Shown here: piece by piece, positions 38,798 through 49,125 of the stretch
Position numbering within the stretch: the stretch's first letter is position 1
How the letters are laid out: each line of letters begins with the position of its first letter
Source: Pseudomonas entomophila
Lineage (GTDB): Bacteria; Pseudomonadota; Gammaproteobacteria; Pseudomonadales; Pseudomonadaceae
Length of the DNA stretch: 64,000 nucleotides
Assembly: GCF_013523165.1 (NCBI RefSeq)
Contig: NZ_JAAMQI010000015.1
Coordinates: 38,089-102,088, forward strand
Direction: 5' to 3'
Notes under the pieces: model-generated
Database searches by the model: none
The model's input: only the letters and a program-made list of their open reading frames with translations
What the model was told of the DNA's origin: nothing
Position numbers and translations under genes: made by a program

Positions 38798-39953
38798 GTC
38801 GAGGTCTTCCAGGTGCGAATGCCTGTTGGGGGGCGACGGGGACGCCGGCCCTGATCAAGTGAAACCTTTCCAGGCCGGGAATATAGACTTGCACGATGGT
38901 CGCCAGGTGGGGGTGCTCGAAGACCGTTCGATAGAAGATGGACATGTTGCAAGTACTTAATTTCTTCGATAGATGTTCGATTTGGCTGCACACGCTGAAG
39001 GATTCAGGCGGTGGGTGGAAAATCTCGACCGGCTCGGTGGGGCAGGGATGCACCAGCGCAGTGAGTCGGGTCGAACTGTTTAAAAGCGCTTTAGTTGCAT
39101 AATCTTCCTGCGCTTCTGCTGGGCCATGTAAACATTCGCATTGAAGGTGTTCGGTCACCGCGCGATACAGGGCCACAGCAGGGCTGAGCGAACTGCCAGA
39201 GCCGACAGTGCCGAGAGGACGTCTGGCATCAGGACGAGACAACGCGATGCAAAAGGGTATGTTGAAAAAATCGTGGGTCAGGAAGATATCCAGATCGTTG
39301 ACATGCTCGAGCAAAACGCTGTCGTTCGTGAACGTTTCTTGCAGGAATGTTCGAGAAGGGCGGTAAAGCCGGGGTGCAGCCGCCAAGCCGCAGAGCGCCA
39401 GGTAATACATCGACAGCGCATGACGCTCGACCGCCTCGTTCACGGCATGCAGCAACGCTTCGCTCGGGGTGCAGCCTAGCGCCATGCCCGAGTTGCTCGC
39501 GTATTTGCTCAAGAAGCCAGCCTTTGTGCGTTCGATAAAAGACACGTGTCTGGCAGCGGGCGCTACCAGTACCGCTGGGATCTTGATGTGCTTGTCGTTG
39601 TTCAAGCCTCCAAACGTGAAGCTGGGTACCTGGCAACCTGATGGTATGGCGTTGAGCAGCCAGTCGTCGAATGGCGCCACGGTAGTGAGGATCTGATCGC
39701 TGAGGGTGGGATCAGGTGGGGCGATATCGATGAAGTAGTGCTCGAGGCTTTCGGCCAAAGCACCCACGGCACAGGTTTCGCCTTTGCCAGCGCCGCAGGC
39801 CACCTCGTCACCGTGGGCACCGTAGAGCTGGCAGGTTATCACCCGTTGAGTGCTTTCCTGGGGGGTGAGAACGGCATGTAGGCCTAACAGGGTGGTCAAC
39901 GCATTGAGGCGTTGAATGGCTTCGTCCGTAGCAAATTCGCGTTCAGTCATCAT
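38784..39953 (-). CDS. Stand-alone YcaO-family enzyme
   Basis: A 389-residue protein spanning essentially one YcaO domain. ATP/Mg-binding motifs are recognisable: GKGETCAVGALAESLEHY (56-73), SNSGMALG followed by AVNEAVERHAL (153-180) and GSGSSLSPAVALYRAVTEHL (251-270). The C-terminus is Pro-rich (VPVAPQQAFAPGRP). YcaO enzymes use ATP to activate peptide backbone amides, forming azolines, macroamidines or thioamides. No E1-like or ocin-ThiF domain, TfuA or flavin dehydrogenase is fused or adjacent, so the product cannot be predicted. ATG at 39953 has GAGGA 7 bp upstream. It lies 50 bp after the putative precursor ORF. Confidence 0.9.
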   Translation of the reverse strand: MMTEREFATDEAIQRLNALTTLLGLHAVLTPQESTQRVITCQLYGAHGDEVACGAGKGETCAVGALAESLEHYFIDIAPPDPTLSDQILTTVAPFDDWLLNAIPSGCQVPSFTFGGLNNDKHIKIPAVLVAPAARHVSFIERTKAGFLSKYASNSGMALGCTPSEALLHAVNEAVERHALSMYYLALCGLAAAPRLYRPSRTFLQETFTNDSVLLEHVNDLDIFLTHDFFNIPFCIALSRPDARRPLGTVGSGSSLSPAVALYRAVTEHLQCECLHGPAEAQEDYATKALLNSSTRLTALVHPCPTEPVEIFHPPPESFSVCSQIEHLSKKLSTCNMSIFYRTVFEHPHLATIVQVYIPGLERFHLIRAGVPVAPQQAFAPGRPRHADA

Positions 39954-39970
39954 GACATGTTCCTCAGAAA

Positions 39971-39997
39971 GACCGGAAGGGCTCAGCCCTCCCGGTC
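39971..39997 (-). promoter_or_regulatory. Strong hairpin between precursor ORF and ycaO
   Basis: The 50-bp spacer holds GACCGGGAGGGCT-g-AGCCCTTCCGGTC, a 13-bp stem with one G-T pair and a minimal loop. On the transcribed strand it is followed by TTTCT. It may act as a partial terminator or RNA-processing barrier that keeps the short upstream message in excess over ycaO and the exporter. Such arrangements are known in peptide-toxin operons. Function here is inferred. Confidence 0.7.
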
Positions 39998-40003
39998 GAA
40001 CGC

Positions 40004-40102
40004 TTACAGTTGATTAAGGAAGTGGGTCTCGGACTCGGTGAACATGTAGTTCGTGGTCTGAACAATGTGCGGTACTGCAATTTCAGAGCGACGGCGTCCC
40101 AT
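40004..40102 (-). CDS. Putative RiPP precursor peptide, 32 aa
   Basis: A short ORF starting MGRRRSEIAVPHIVQTTNYM and ending HFLNQL, too short for usual gene calling. AAGAGGAG sits 8-9 bp before its ATG, the best ribosome binding site of the cassette. It is the first ORF of a unit with ycaO and an ABC exporter. The N-terminus is basic (RRR) and the rest is polar. There is no Cys; Ser6, Thr16, Thr17, Thr22, Ser24 and Thr26 are the only Ser/Thr residues. No double-glycine site is present. Size, position, expression signals and neighbours point to a precursor peptide. Leader/core boundary and modification are unknown, and I do not recognise the sequence. Confidence 0.72.
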   Translation of the reverse strand: MGRRRSEIAVPHIVQTTNYMFTESETHFLNQL

Positions 40103-40149
40103 AAGGGTTACTCCTCTTGATGAATGAGATGCGCGGTGAGCGCCAGTCA

Positions 40150-40178
40150 GTTGTAGCGTGCTGTTTTTTTCGGTTCAA
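40150..40178 (-). promoter_or_regulatory. Candidate promoter of the peptide cassette
   Basis: On the minus strand TTGAAC (40178-40173), a 17-bp spacer and TACAAC (40155-40150). A start near 40143 would leave a leader of about 40 nt before the precursor ATG. Each hexamer matches the sigma-70 consensus at four of six positions. Confidence 0.5.
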
Positions 40179-40209
40179 GTAGTGTTTTTATGTTGGCAGG
40201 TCATGTTGA

Positions 40210-40247
40210 GTAGGATTTATTACTAGGGGTGGAAGTACAATTCCTAC
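40210..40247. repeat. Imperfect inverted repeat upstream of the cassette promoter
   Basis: Arms GTAGGATTT and AATTCCTAC (one mismatch) are separated by 20 bp and lie about 32 bp upstream of the -35 element, in AT-rich DNA. It could be an operator or the remains of an insertion boundary. The rest of 40103-40510 holds only the two promoters and AT-rich non-coding sequence. Confidence 0.4.
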
Positions 40248-40459
40248 AAGGTGATTGGAAAAGAGCCGTTATTCTTTATTAATTAATGGTTTGGATGTGA
40301 TGAAGGGTCATCTAGCTAAAACATTAAGTAATAACTTCCTTTTAAAAGGGAGGCGGGTGTCTGCCCCAGGTGGCCTTCGGCTGCTCGGCGTGCCTGCACG
40401 CCCGAACGTCGCTTGACCCCGCAATTCCCACCAAGACCGTCGGACTTGATCAATTTTTG

Positions 40460-40468
40460 TGCTATATT
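40460..40468 (+). promoter_or_regulatory. Extended -10 promoter of ygiQ
   Basis: TGC followed by TATATT matches an extended -10 element. It is preceded by a TTTTTG tract, with no convincing -35. Transcription from about 40475 would leave a 36-nt leader before ygiQ. Confidence 0.45.
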
Positions 40469-40510
40469 TCGCGCCCGCGATTTTCCCTGCACCCAAGACT
40501 GGTCACTGAC

Positions 40511-42811
<2,301 letters not shown>

Positions 42812-42835
42812 GGGTAGGGGGCATGACGTGTGCGG

Positions 42836-42951
42836 CCCTTTCAGGGCCGATCGCGGGCAAGCCCGCTCCCACAAGCTGCTTGCGCAGCCATGCCTACACC
42901 GACGGCTGCAGAGGTCTGGGTGGGAGCTGGCTTGCCAGCGATGGGGCCCGC
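42836..42951. repeat. REP-type elements (family B)
   Basis: Between convergent ygiQ and the LOG gene, TCGCGGGCAAGCCCGCTCCC (42851-42870) is followed by an inverted relative reading GTGGGAGCTGGCTTGCCAGC (42920-42939). These are the common P. putida-type REP sequence and recur at 58444-58816. Confidence 0.85.
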
Positions 42952-43001
42952 AAAAGCTGTAATATCAGTGGCGCTGCACCCTGAGCGCCCCTGTTCCAGG
43001 C

Positions 43002-43589
43002 TTACCCCGGGTTGCTTTCCACCCACTTGGGCACCACCGGTGTCTCCATCCGTGCCATGCCTTCCAGCAACGCCCCCGCCTCGCTGCCCAGCAGCAGCAT
43101 CGCCCGATGCTGAGGCCGCACGAACCCCTCGTCGACGATGTGATCGAGGAAGCTGCCCAGCTTCTCGTAGAACCCGTTCACGTCCAGCAGGCCCAGCGGC
43201 TTGGCGTGATAGCCCAGTTGCCCCCAGGTCCAGACCTCGAACAGTTCCTCCAGCGTGCCCAGTCCGCCCGGCAGGGCGATGAACGCATCGCTCAGCTCGG
43301 CCATGCGGGCCTTGCGCGCGTGCATGCCGTCCACCACTTCCAGACGGGTTAACCCCGTGTGACCGACCTCGGCGTCCTTGAGGCTTTGTGGAATGATGCC
43401 GATGACCTCGCCACCGGCGGCCAGCGCCGCATCGGCGACGATGCCCATCAAGCCCACGCCGCCGCCGCCGTAGACCAGGGTCAACCCGCGCTCGGCCAGG
43501 GTTCGACCGAGGGCGATCGCAGCGTCACGGTAGAGGGGATTGGCGCCAGTGCTGGCGCCGCAGAAGACACACACGGAACGTAGGGACAT
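43002..43589 (-). CDS. LOG family protein (TIGR00730)
   Basis: A 195-residue Rossmann-like protein with the LOG signature [20 protein letters not shown] and the glycine-rich loop [14 protein letters not shown]. Characterised members hydrolyse nucleoside 5'-monophosphates such as cytokinin riboside or AMP to base and ribose 5-phosphate. An SD-like GGAGA lies before the ATG at 43589. The gene stands alone. The in vivo substrate here is unknown. Confidence 0.92.
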   Translation of the reverse strand: MSLRSVCVFCGASTGANPLYRDAAIALGRTLAERGLTLVYGGGGVGLMGIVADAALAAGGEVIGIIPQSLKDAEVGHTGLTRLEVVDGMHARKARMAELSDAFIALPGGLGTLEELFEVWTWGQLGYHAKPLGLLDVNGFYEKLGSFLDHIVDEGFVRPQHRAMLLLGSEAGALLEGMARMETPVVPKWVESNPG

Positions 43590-43652
43590 CGATCATCTCC
43601 AGTGAAAAGCTGGCCACAGGGTAAGGCGCCGAGCCGTTCACGGCCAGACCGA

Positions 43653-43745
43653 TCACTCGGGACGGGCGAATTCGCAGGCCGGTGCGCCGGTGGCCCCGCA
43701 TGCATAGGCTGCCAGGAAACCTTTCATGAACTGTGTGAACGACAT
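43653..43745 (-). CDS. Small ORF, 30 aa, unknown
   Basis: Begins MSFTQFMKGFLAAYACGATG and ends with ACEFARPE. AGGAG is 8 bp before the ATG and the stop is TGA. It has two Cys and a short hydrophobic stretch (about residues 9-15), but no recognised family. It lies 63 bp upstream of the LOG gene on the same strand and faces azurin. Support is the ribosome binding site and clean reading frame only. Confidence 0.4.
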   Translation of the reverse strand: MSFTQFMKGFLAAYACGATGAPACEFARPE

Positions 43746-43921
43746 GCTGACGACTCCTGAATGAACGATTGTTCAATCGTCCCTCAAAGGGGCAAGATGC
43801 GCTCCAAGATTTTCTGTATGCCGTCCATGCAGGGTTTCAACCGATCGACTGTCGTGCCGCTCCCCCTTGGCATGGATCGGTGAGCCACGTGAGTCGGCCA
43901 TCCTTGCCAAGGAGAGTCACG

Positions 43922-44371
43922 ATGTTTCTCAAAGCGGTCGCGGTATCCCTGTTCACGCTGGCCAGTGCCAGCGCCTTCGCCGCCGAATGTGCGGTCACGG
44001 TCGAATCGACCGATCAGATGGCCTACACCACCCAATCGTTCACCGTCGACAAGGGCTGCAAGGCGTTCACGGTCACGCTCACCCACTCGGGCAACCTGCC
44101 GAAGAACGTGATGGGCCACAACCTGGTGATCAGCAAGACGGAAGATGCCCAGTCCATCGCCAACGAAGGCATGAGCCAGGGCCTGGACAAGGAATACCTG
44201 AAGGCCGACGACCCACGCATCATCGCCTACACCAAGATGATCGGCGCGCCCGAGAAGCAGGACACCATCACCCTCGACCTGTCCAGGCTGGAGGCCGGTG
44301 GCGATTACACGTTCTTCTGCACCTTCCCTGGGCACATGGCCTTGATGAAGGGCAAGGTCGTCGTCAAGTGA
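43922..44371 (+). CDS. azu: Azurin
   Basis: A periplasmic type 1 blue copper electron carrier, 149 residues with a signal peptide (about 1-20, ending SAFAA). Copper ligands are visible: His in VMGHNLV, Cys and His in [14 protein letters not shown], and the axial Met. The disulfide cysteines are Cys near mature position 3 and in DKGCKAF. AAGGAG precedes the ATG at 43922. It is probably monocistronic, with no neighbour from denitrification or respiration. Confidence 0.97.
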   Translation: MFLKAVAVSLFTLASASAFAAECAVTVESTDQMAYTTQSFTVDKGCKAFTVTLTHSGNLPKNVMGHNLVISKTEDAQSIANEGMSQGLDKEYLKADDPRIIAYTKMIGAPEKQDTITLDLSRLEAGGDYTFFCTFPGHMALMKGKVVVK

Positions 44372-44429
44372 CACACGCGTGAAGCCTGCCGGGAGCGGAT
44401 GACGATCATCCTGCTCCCGAAGGGCTGGG

Positions 44430-45257
44430 TCACGGCGCGAACGGCAGTTCGCGCTTGTGCTGCGTCTTGCGGTAGGCCGACAGGATGACCTCGGCGGCAG
44501 CGTCGCTCACCGGCTTGCCGTGCAGGAAGTCGTCGATCTCGGCGTAGGTCACCCCGTGGGCCGCTTCGTCCGGCTTGCCGGGTTCCAGGTCTTCGAGGTC
44601 CGCGGTCGGCACCTTCTCGACCAGGTTCGCCGGGGCTCCCATGACGCGGGCCATGGCGCGCACCTGACGCTTCACCAGGCCGCTGAGCGGTGCCAGGTCG
44701 CACGCGCCGTCGCCGAACTTGGTGTAGAAGCCCATCACCGCTTCGGCCGCGTGGTCGGTACCGATCACCAGCCCCTGGCAGGCGCCCGCGATGGTGTACT
44801 GGGCCACCATGCGCATACGTGCCTTGGTGTTGCCGACCACGAAGTCCTTGGTACCCGCCGAGCGGTCGTCCAGGGCTTTCACGTTGGCGACCAGTGCGCG
44901 CACGGCTGGCGCGATGTCCACCGTCTGCACCTCGTCAGGCTTGATCACGTCCAGGCAGGCCTGGGCATCGTGCTCGTCCTGTTGCACGTGGTAGGGCAGG
45001 CGCACGGCGATGAAGCGGTACGCCGCATCACCGGTCTCCTCGCGCAGCTCACGCACCGCACGCTGCGCCAGCAGCGCACCGGTCAGCGAGTCGACGCCGC
45101 CGCTGATGCCAAGGACCAGCGCTTTCAGCCCGGCATTGTCCAGGCACTGCTTGATGAACGCCACACGTCGGGTGATCTCGGCCTCCAGCGCCGCGTCATC
45201 GGCGAAGGGCGGCTGGACCTTGAGCTGCTGGATGATCTCCTGCTGGCTGGCTTGCAT
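44430..45257 (-). CDS. nadE: NH3-dependent NAD+ synthetase
   Basis: Amidates nicotinic acid adenine dinucleotide to NAD+ with ammonia. The 275-residue length matches the ammonia-only type, and no glutaminase domain is present. The PP-loop [16 protein letters not shown] lies near residues 50-65, and RMRMVAQY and [19 protein letters not shown] follow. It starts 3 bp after the pncB stop with AAGGAG overlapping that stop. The two genes form an NAD salvage operon. Confidence 0.97.
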   Translation of the reverse strand: MQASQQEIIQQLKVQPPFADDAALEAEITRRVAFIKQCLDNAGLKALVLGISGGVDSLTGALLAQRAVRELREETGDAAYRFIAVRLPYHVQQDEHDAQACLDVIKPDEVQTVDIAPAVRALVANVKALDDRSAGTKDFVVGNTKARMRMVAQYTIAGACQGLVIGTDHAAEAVMGFYTKFGDGACDLAPLSGLVKRQVRAMARVMGAPANLVEKVPTADLEDLEPGKPDEAAHGVTYAEIDDFLHGKPVSDAAAEVILSAYRKTQHKRELPFAP

Positions 45258-45260
45258 GGG

Positions 45261-46466
45261 TTACTCCTTGTTGGGGACTTTGAACACATGGCGCAGGTAG
45301 GTGACGAAATTCTCGTCGCGGCACTGCGTCTTGGCGGACTCGTCGGAAATCTTGGCCACCGGCGAGCCGTTGCAGTCGGTCATCTTGACCACGATGCTCA
45401 TCGGCGTCACGCCCGGGATATCGCAGGTCAGGTTGGTGCCGATGCCGAAGCTCACGTTGATCCGACCGCGCAGGGCACGGAAGATTGCCAGCGAACGTGG
45501 CAGGTCGAGCCCGTCGGAGAACACCAGGGTCTTGGTCATCGGGTCGATGCCCAGCTGGCGGTAGTGGGCGATGGCCTTTTCCGCCCAGGCGATCGGGTCG
45601 CCCGAATCATGGCGCAGACCGTCGAAGAGCTTGGCGAAGTACAGGTCGAAGTCACGCAGGAACGCGTCCATGGTGACGCAGTCGGTCAGGGCGATGCCCA
45701 GCAGGCCGCGGTACTCGCGTACCCAGCAGTCCAGGGCGGCGATCTGGCTGTCGATCAGGCGCGGGCCGAGCTGCTGGTGGGCCATGATCCATTCGTGGGC
45801 CATGGTCCCGAGCGGCTTGATCCCGAGCTTCCAGGCCAGGTCGACGTTGCTGGTGCCGACGAAGCGCGCCGGGAAGTCATCGCGCAGTACCCGCACCACT
45901 TCGGCCTGGACCTGGCTGGAAAAGCGCCGCCGCGTGCCGAAGTCGGCCACCTGCAGGGCATCGAGCTCCTCGGCGCTGGCATGCGCCTGCAACCAGTCGA
46001 ACTTGCGGTACAACTGGTCGCGGGCTTCGCTCAGGCGCATCTGCGGGTGCAGGTGACGATTGCGCACTTCGCTGATGATCGCCAGCAGGGGGACTTCGAA
46101 CAGGATCACGTGCAGCCAGGGCCCACGCAGGCGCAGGAACAGCTGATCGTGCTCGATGCCGATGCGCACGTAGCGCAGGTTGAAGCGAAACAGGCCCAGA
46201 AAGCGCAGGAAGTCCGGCTTGAGGAAGCTGATGCGCTCCAGGAAAGTCAGCTGGCCTTCGTCGAGGGTGAGGTCGGCCAGCCGCTCGAGCTGTTGCCGGA
46301 TGTCCTCCAGATAAGGGCGCAAGTCCTCGCCATTGCGGCAGCGAAACTCCCACTCGACGTCGGCATCCGGGTAGTTGTGCAGGACGCCCTGCATCATGGT
46401 CAGCTTGTAGAAATCGGTGTCGAGCAGGTTGTGCACGATGCGCTCGGCGAATGCGCTCTCGCTCAT
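45261..46466 (-). CDS. pncB: Nicotinate phosphoribosyltransferase
   Basis: Makes nicotinate mononucleotide from nicotinate and PRPP in the Preiss-Handler pathway. The 401-residue protein starts [24 protein letters not shown]. It carries [23 protein letters not shown] and [10 protein letters not shown], typical of PncB. GGAG lies 8 bp before the ATG at 46466. The in-frame extension upstream is not family-like. First gene of pncB-nadE. Confidence 0.97.
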   Translation of the reverse strand: MSESAFAERIVHNLLDTDFYKLTMMQGVLHNYPDADVEWEFRCRNGEDLRPYLEDIRQQLERLADLTLDEGQLTFLERISFLKPDFLRFLGLFRFNLRYVRIGIEHDQLFLRLRGPWLHVILFEVPLLAIISEVRNRHLHPQMRLSEARDQLYRKFDWLQAHASAEELDALQVADFGTRRRFSSQVQAEVVRVLRDDFPARFVGTSNVDLAWKLGIKPLGTMAHEWIMAHQQLGPRLIDSQIAALDCWVREYRGLLGIALTDCVTMDAFLRDFDLYFAKLFDGLRHDSGDPIAWAEKAIAHYRQLGIDPMTKTLVFSDGLDLPRSLAIFRALRGRINVSFGIGTNLTCDIPGVTPMSIVVKMTDCNGSPVAKISDESAKTQCRDENFVTYLRHVFKVPNKE

Positions 46467-46733
46467 GTAAGGACTCCAAGTCGGCGGCGCCTGCCGAAAC
46501 GACCAGGCGCGCGGGGTAGCGGTCATTGTGCCCAATGCCGCCGGCTTTAGCGATGCATGAAGCGCCGGGCGTCCACGGGCACCGACCCAGCCAGGCGTCC
46601 CCAGCCTCGCAACAGTGCCCGCAGTAGCATTCACGCACCGGCGTTGTGCACTTCGGTGACGCTGGCTGTTACACGACGGGGCAGGTGGTGGCCCGCTCGG
46701 GGTTGCAATGATGGCGCGTCACGGTTGCGCCGT

Positions 46734-46782
46734 CCGTGCACGGAAGGTGGCGACAGGCACGTGCTTGACGGTTGCACGTGCC
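46734..46782 (+). promoter_or_regulatory. Palindromes upstream of livK, candidate activator sites
   Basis: A 10-bp palindrome CCGTGCACGG (46734-46743) is followed by the perfect dyad GGCACGTGC-n9-GCACGTGCC (46756-46782). The dyad is centred about 80 bp upstream of a sigma-54 promoter, where enhancer-binding proteins usually sit. Which activator binds is not known. The remainder of 46467-46925 shows no gene. Confidence 0.5.
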
Positions 46783-46850
46783 GTGCGGCCACCTCGCGCG
46801 GCTCTCTGGCGTGCGTATCCGCTCCGTATCGCCGGGCGAGCCGGGACGCA

Positions 46851-46866
46851 TGGCACGCCGCTTGCT
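46851..46866 (+). promoter_or_regulatory. livK: Sigma-54 (RpoN) promoter of livKHMGF
   Basis: TGGCACGCCGCTTGCT matches the -24/-12 consensus TGGCACG-N4-TTGCW at every defined position. The start point would be near 46877, about 50 nt before the livK ATG. This suggests nitrogen-responsive or other enhancer-dependent control of the transporter. Confidence 0.85.
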
Positions 46867-46925
46867 CATAGCTCGATGCTGAAGTTGCAGTGCCTACCCC
46901 ATAACAATTCCAGGAGCACTACCTC

Positions 46926-48062
46926 ATGTCGCAGTCGTTCTACAGAAAAGGCGTATTGGCCATTGCCGTAGCGTCGGTGCTGGGTCTTTCATCCTACGCA
47001 CAGGCCGACCTCAAGATCGGTGTCGCCGGACCCATGACCGGCGCGAACGCAGCGTTCGGCGAGCAATACATGAAGGGCGCACAGGCCGCGGCCGACCAGA
47101 TCAACGCTGCAGGTGGGGTCAACGGCGAGAAGATCGTGCTGGTCAAGGGGGACGATGCCTGCGAGCCCAAGCAGGCGGTGTCGATCGCCAACCGCCTGGT
47201 CGACCAGGACAAGGTCGCCGGCGTGGTCGGCCACTTCTGCTCGTCCTCCACCATCCCGGCGTCGGAGGTCTACGACGAGGCCGGCGTGATCGCCATCACC
47301 CCAGGTTCCACCAACCCGCAGGTCACCGAGCGCGGCATGGTGGGCATGTTCCGCATGTGCGGCCGTGACGACCAGCAAGGGGTGGTCGCCGGCAACTACA
47401 TCGTCGACATCCTCAAGGGCAAGAAGGTCGTGGTGTTGCACGACAAGGACACCTATGGCCAGGGTCTGGCCGACGCGACCAAGGCGCAGCTGGAAAAGCG
47501 CGGGGTCAAGCCGGTGCTCTACGAGGGCCTGACCCGTGGCGAGAAGGACTTCAGCGCCGTGGTGACCAAGATCCGGGCTGCCGGTGCCGACGTGGTCTAT
47601 TTCGGTGGCCTGCACCCGGAAGCCGGCCCGCTGGTGCGGCAGTTGCGTGAGCAGGGGCTCAAGGACGTGGCGTTCATGTCCGACGACGGCATCGTCACCG
47701 ACGAGCTGGTGGCTACCGCAGGCGGGGCGCAGTACACCAACGGCGTCTACATGACCTTCGGGGCCGACCCGCGCCTGCTGCCCGACAGCAAGGCGGTGGT
47801 CGAGCAGTTCCGCAAGGGCGGTACCGAGCCAGAAGGCTACACGCTGTACGCCTACGCCTCGATCCAGGCCCTGGCCGCCGCCTTCAACGGTGCCAAGTCC
47901 AACAAGGGCGAAGACGCCGCCGAATGGCTCAAGGCCAACCCGGTCAAGACCGTGATGGGCGAGAAACGCTGGGACAAGAAGGGTGACCTGACCGTCTCCG
48001 ACTATGTGGTCTACCAGTGGGACGCCAACGGCAAGTATCACCAGCTCGAACAACAACAATAA
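46926..48062 (+). CDS. livK: Branched-chain amino acid ABC transporter, substrate-binding protein
   Basis: A periplasmic receptor for Leu/Ile/Val-type amino acids, 378 residues. The signal peptide is about 1-27 (ending SSYAQA) and the mature start is DLKIGVAGPMTGANAAFGEQ, typical of the LivK/BraC family. CAGGAG precedes the ATG. It is separated from livH by about 150 bp, often a point of mRNA processing that gives excess binding protein. First gene of livKHMGF. Confidence 0.95.
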   Translation: MSQSFYRKGVLAIAVASVLGLSSYAQADLKIGVAGPMTGANAAFGEQYMKGAQAAADQINAAGGVNGEKIVLVKGDDACEPKQAVSIANRLVDQDKVAGVVGHFCSSSTIPASEVYDEAGVIAITPGSTNPQVTERGMVGMFRMCGRDDQQGVVAGNYIVDILKGKKVVVLHDKDTYGQGLADATKAQLEKRGVKPVLYEGLTRGEKDFSAVVTKIRAAGADVVYFGGLHPEAGPLVRQLREQGLKDVAFMSDDGIVTDELVATAGGAQYTNGVYMTFGADPRLLPDSKAVVEQFRKGGTEPEGYTLYAYASIQALAAAFNGAKSNKGEDAAEWLKANPVKTVMGEKRWDKKGDLTVSDYVVYQWDANGKYHQLEQQQ

Positions 48063-48210
48063 GAACGATGAGCCGTCCGGGCGGGTGCCGGGGCGGTTTC
48101 GCGGTACCCCTCCACATTCGTGAACCCATCAGGTCGTGCAGCGCAAGGTCGTGTTTTCCGCGGCCGTGCGTGCGCCACCGGGTGTGGTCTCGATCAGGTG
48201 AGATTGCGTT

Positions 48211-49125
48211 ATGGATGGTATTTTCCTGCAGCAACTGGTCAACGGCCTGACCCTCGGGTCGGTCTATGGCCTGATCGCCATCGGCTACACAATGGTCTAT
48301 GGCATCATCGGCATGATCAACTTCGCGCACGGCGAGGTGTACATGATCTCCGCGTACCTCGCGGCGATCAGCCTGGCATTGCTGGCCTGGTTCGGCATCG
48401 AATCCTTCCCGTTGCTGATGCTCGGCACGTTGCTGTTCACCGTCGTGGTGACCGGCGTCTATGGCTTCACCATCGAGCGCATCGCCTACAAACCCCTGCG
48501 CAACTCCACGCGCCTGGCGCCGCTGATCAGCGCCATCGGCATTTCCCTGATCCTGCAGAACTACGCCCAGATCAGCCAGGGTGCCCGCCAGCAGGGCGTC
48601 CCGACGCTGCTCGAAGGGGCCTTGCGCATCGACGTGGGCAGCGGGTTCGTGCAGTTGACCTACACCAAGATCTTCATCCTGATCGCCGCCTTCGTCGGCA
48701 TGGGCGTGCTCACCTACGTGATCAAGTTCACCAAGCTCGGTCGCATGTGCCGGGCGACCCAGCAGGACCGCAAGATGGCCTCGATCCTGGGGATCAACAC
48801 CGACCGGGTGATCTCCTACGTGTTCGTCATCGGCGCCGTGATGGCTGCGCTCGCCGGGGTGCTGATCACCCTCAACTACGGCACCTTCGACTTCTACGCC
48901 GGCTTCATCATCGGCATCAAGGCGTTCACCGCCGCCGTGCTCGGCGGCATCGGTTCGCTGCCCGGTGCCATGCTCGGCGGGATCATCCTGGGGATCTCCG
49001 AGTCGCTGTTCTCGGGGTTGATCAACTCCGACTACAAGGACGTGTTCAGCTTCTCGCTGCTGGTGCTGATCCTCATCTTCCGGCCCCAGGGCCTGTTGGG
49101 TCGTCCACTGGTGGCCAAGGTATGA
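48211..49125 (+). CDS. livH: Branched-chain amino acid ABC transporter, permease LivH
   Basis: An inner-membrane permease of 304 residues with about eight membrane segments. Family motifs are GLTLGSVYGLIAIGYTMVYGIIGMINFAHG near the N-terminus and AAVLGGIGSLPGAMLGGIILG near the C-terminus. AGGTGAG lies upstream of the ATG at 48211. The stop overlaps the livM start. Confidence 0.96.
   Translation: MDGIFLQQLVNGLTLGSVYGLIAIGYTMVYGIIGMINFAHGEVYMISAYLAAISLALLAWFGIESFPLLMLGTLLFTVVVTGVYGFTIERIAYKPLRNSTRLAPLISAIGISLILQNYAQISQGARQQGVPTLLEGALRIDVGSGFVQLTYTKIFILIAAFVGMGVLTYVIKFTKLGRMCRATQQDRKMASILGINTDRVISYVFVIGAVMAALAGVLITLNYGTFDFYAGFIIGIKAFTAAVLGGIGSLPGAMLGGIILGISESLFSGLINSDYKDVFSFSLLVLILIFRPQGLLGRPLVAKV

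Noticed and set aside
39971..39997. Intrinsic terminator that fully separates the small ORF from ycaO
   Set aside because: The hairpin is followed only by TTTCT, not a full T-run, and no other promoter for ycaO is evident, so it is recorded as a partial barrier.
46870..46925. Leu-rich leader peptide/attenuator before livK
   Set aside because: The short frame there has few Leu/Val/Ile codons and no terminator-antiterminator pair was seen.
48120..49121. Upstream extension of the livM frame through livH
   Set aside because: The stretch is out of frame with livH and non-conserved; livM start is placed at 49122 by ATGA overlap and by its N-terminal membrane segments.
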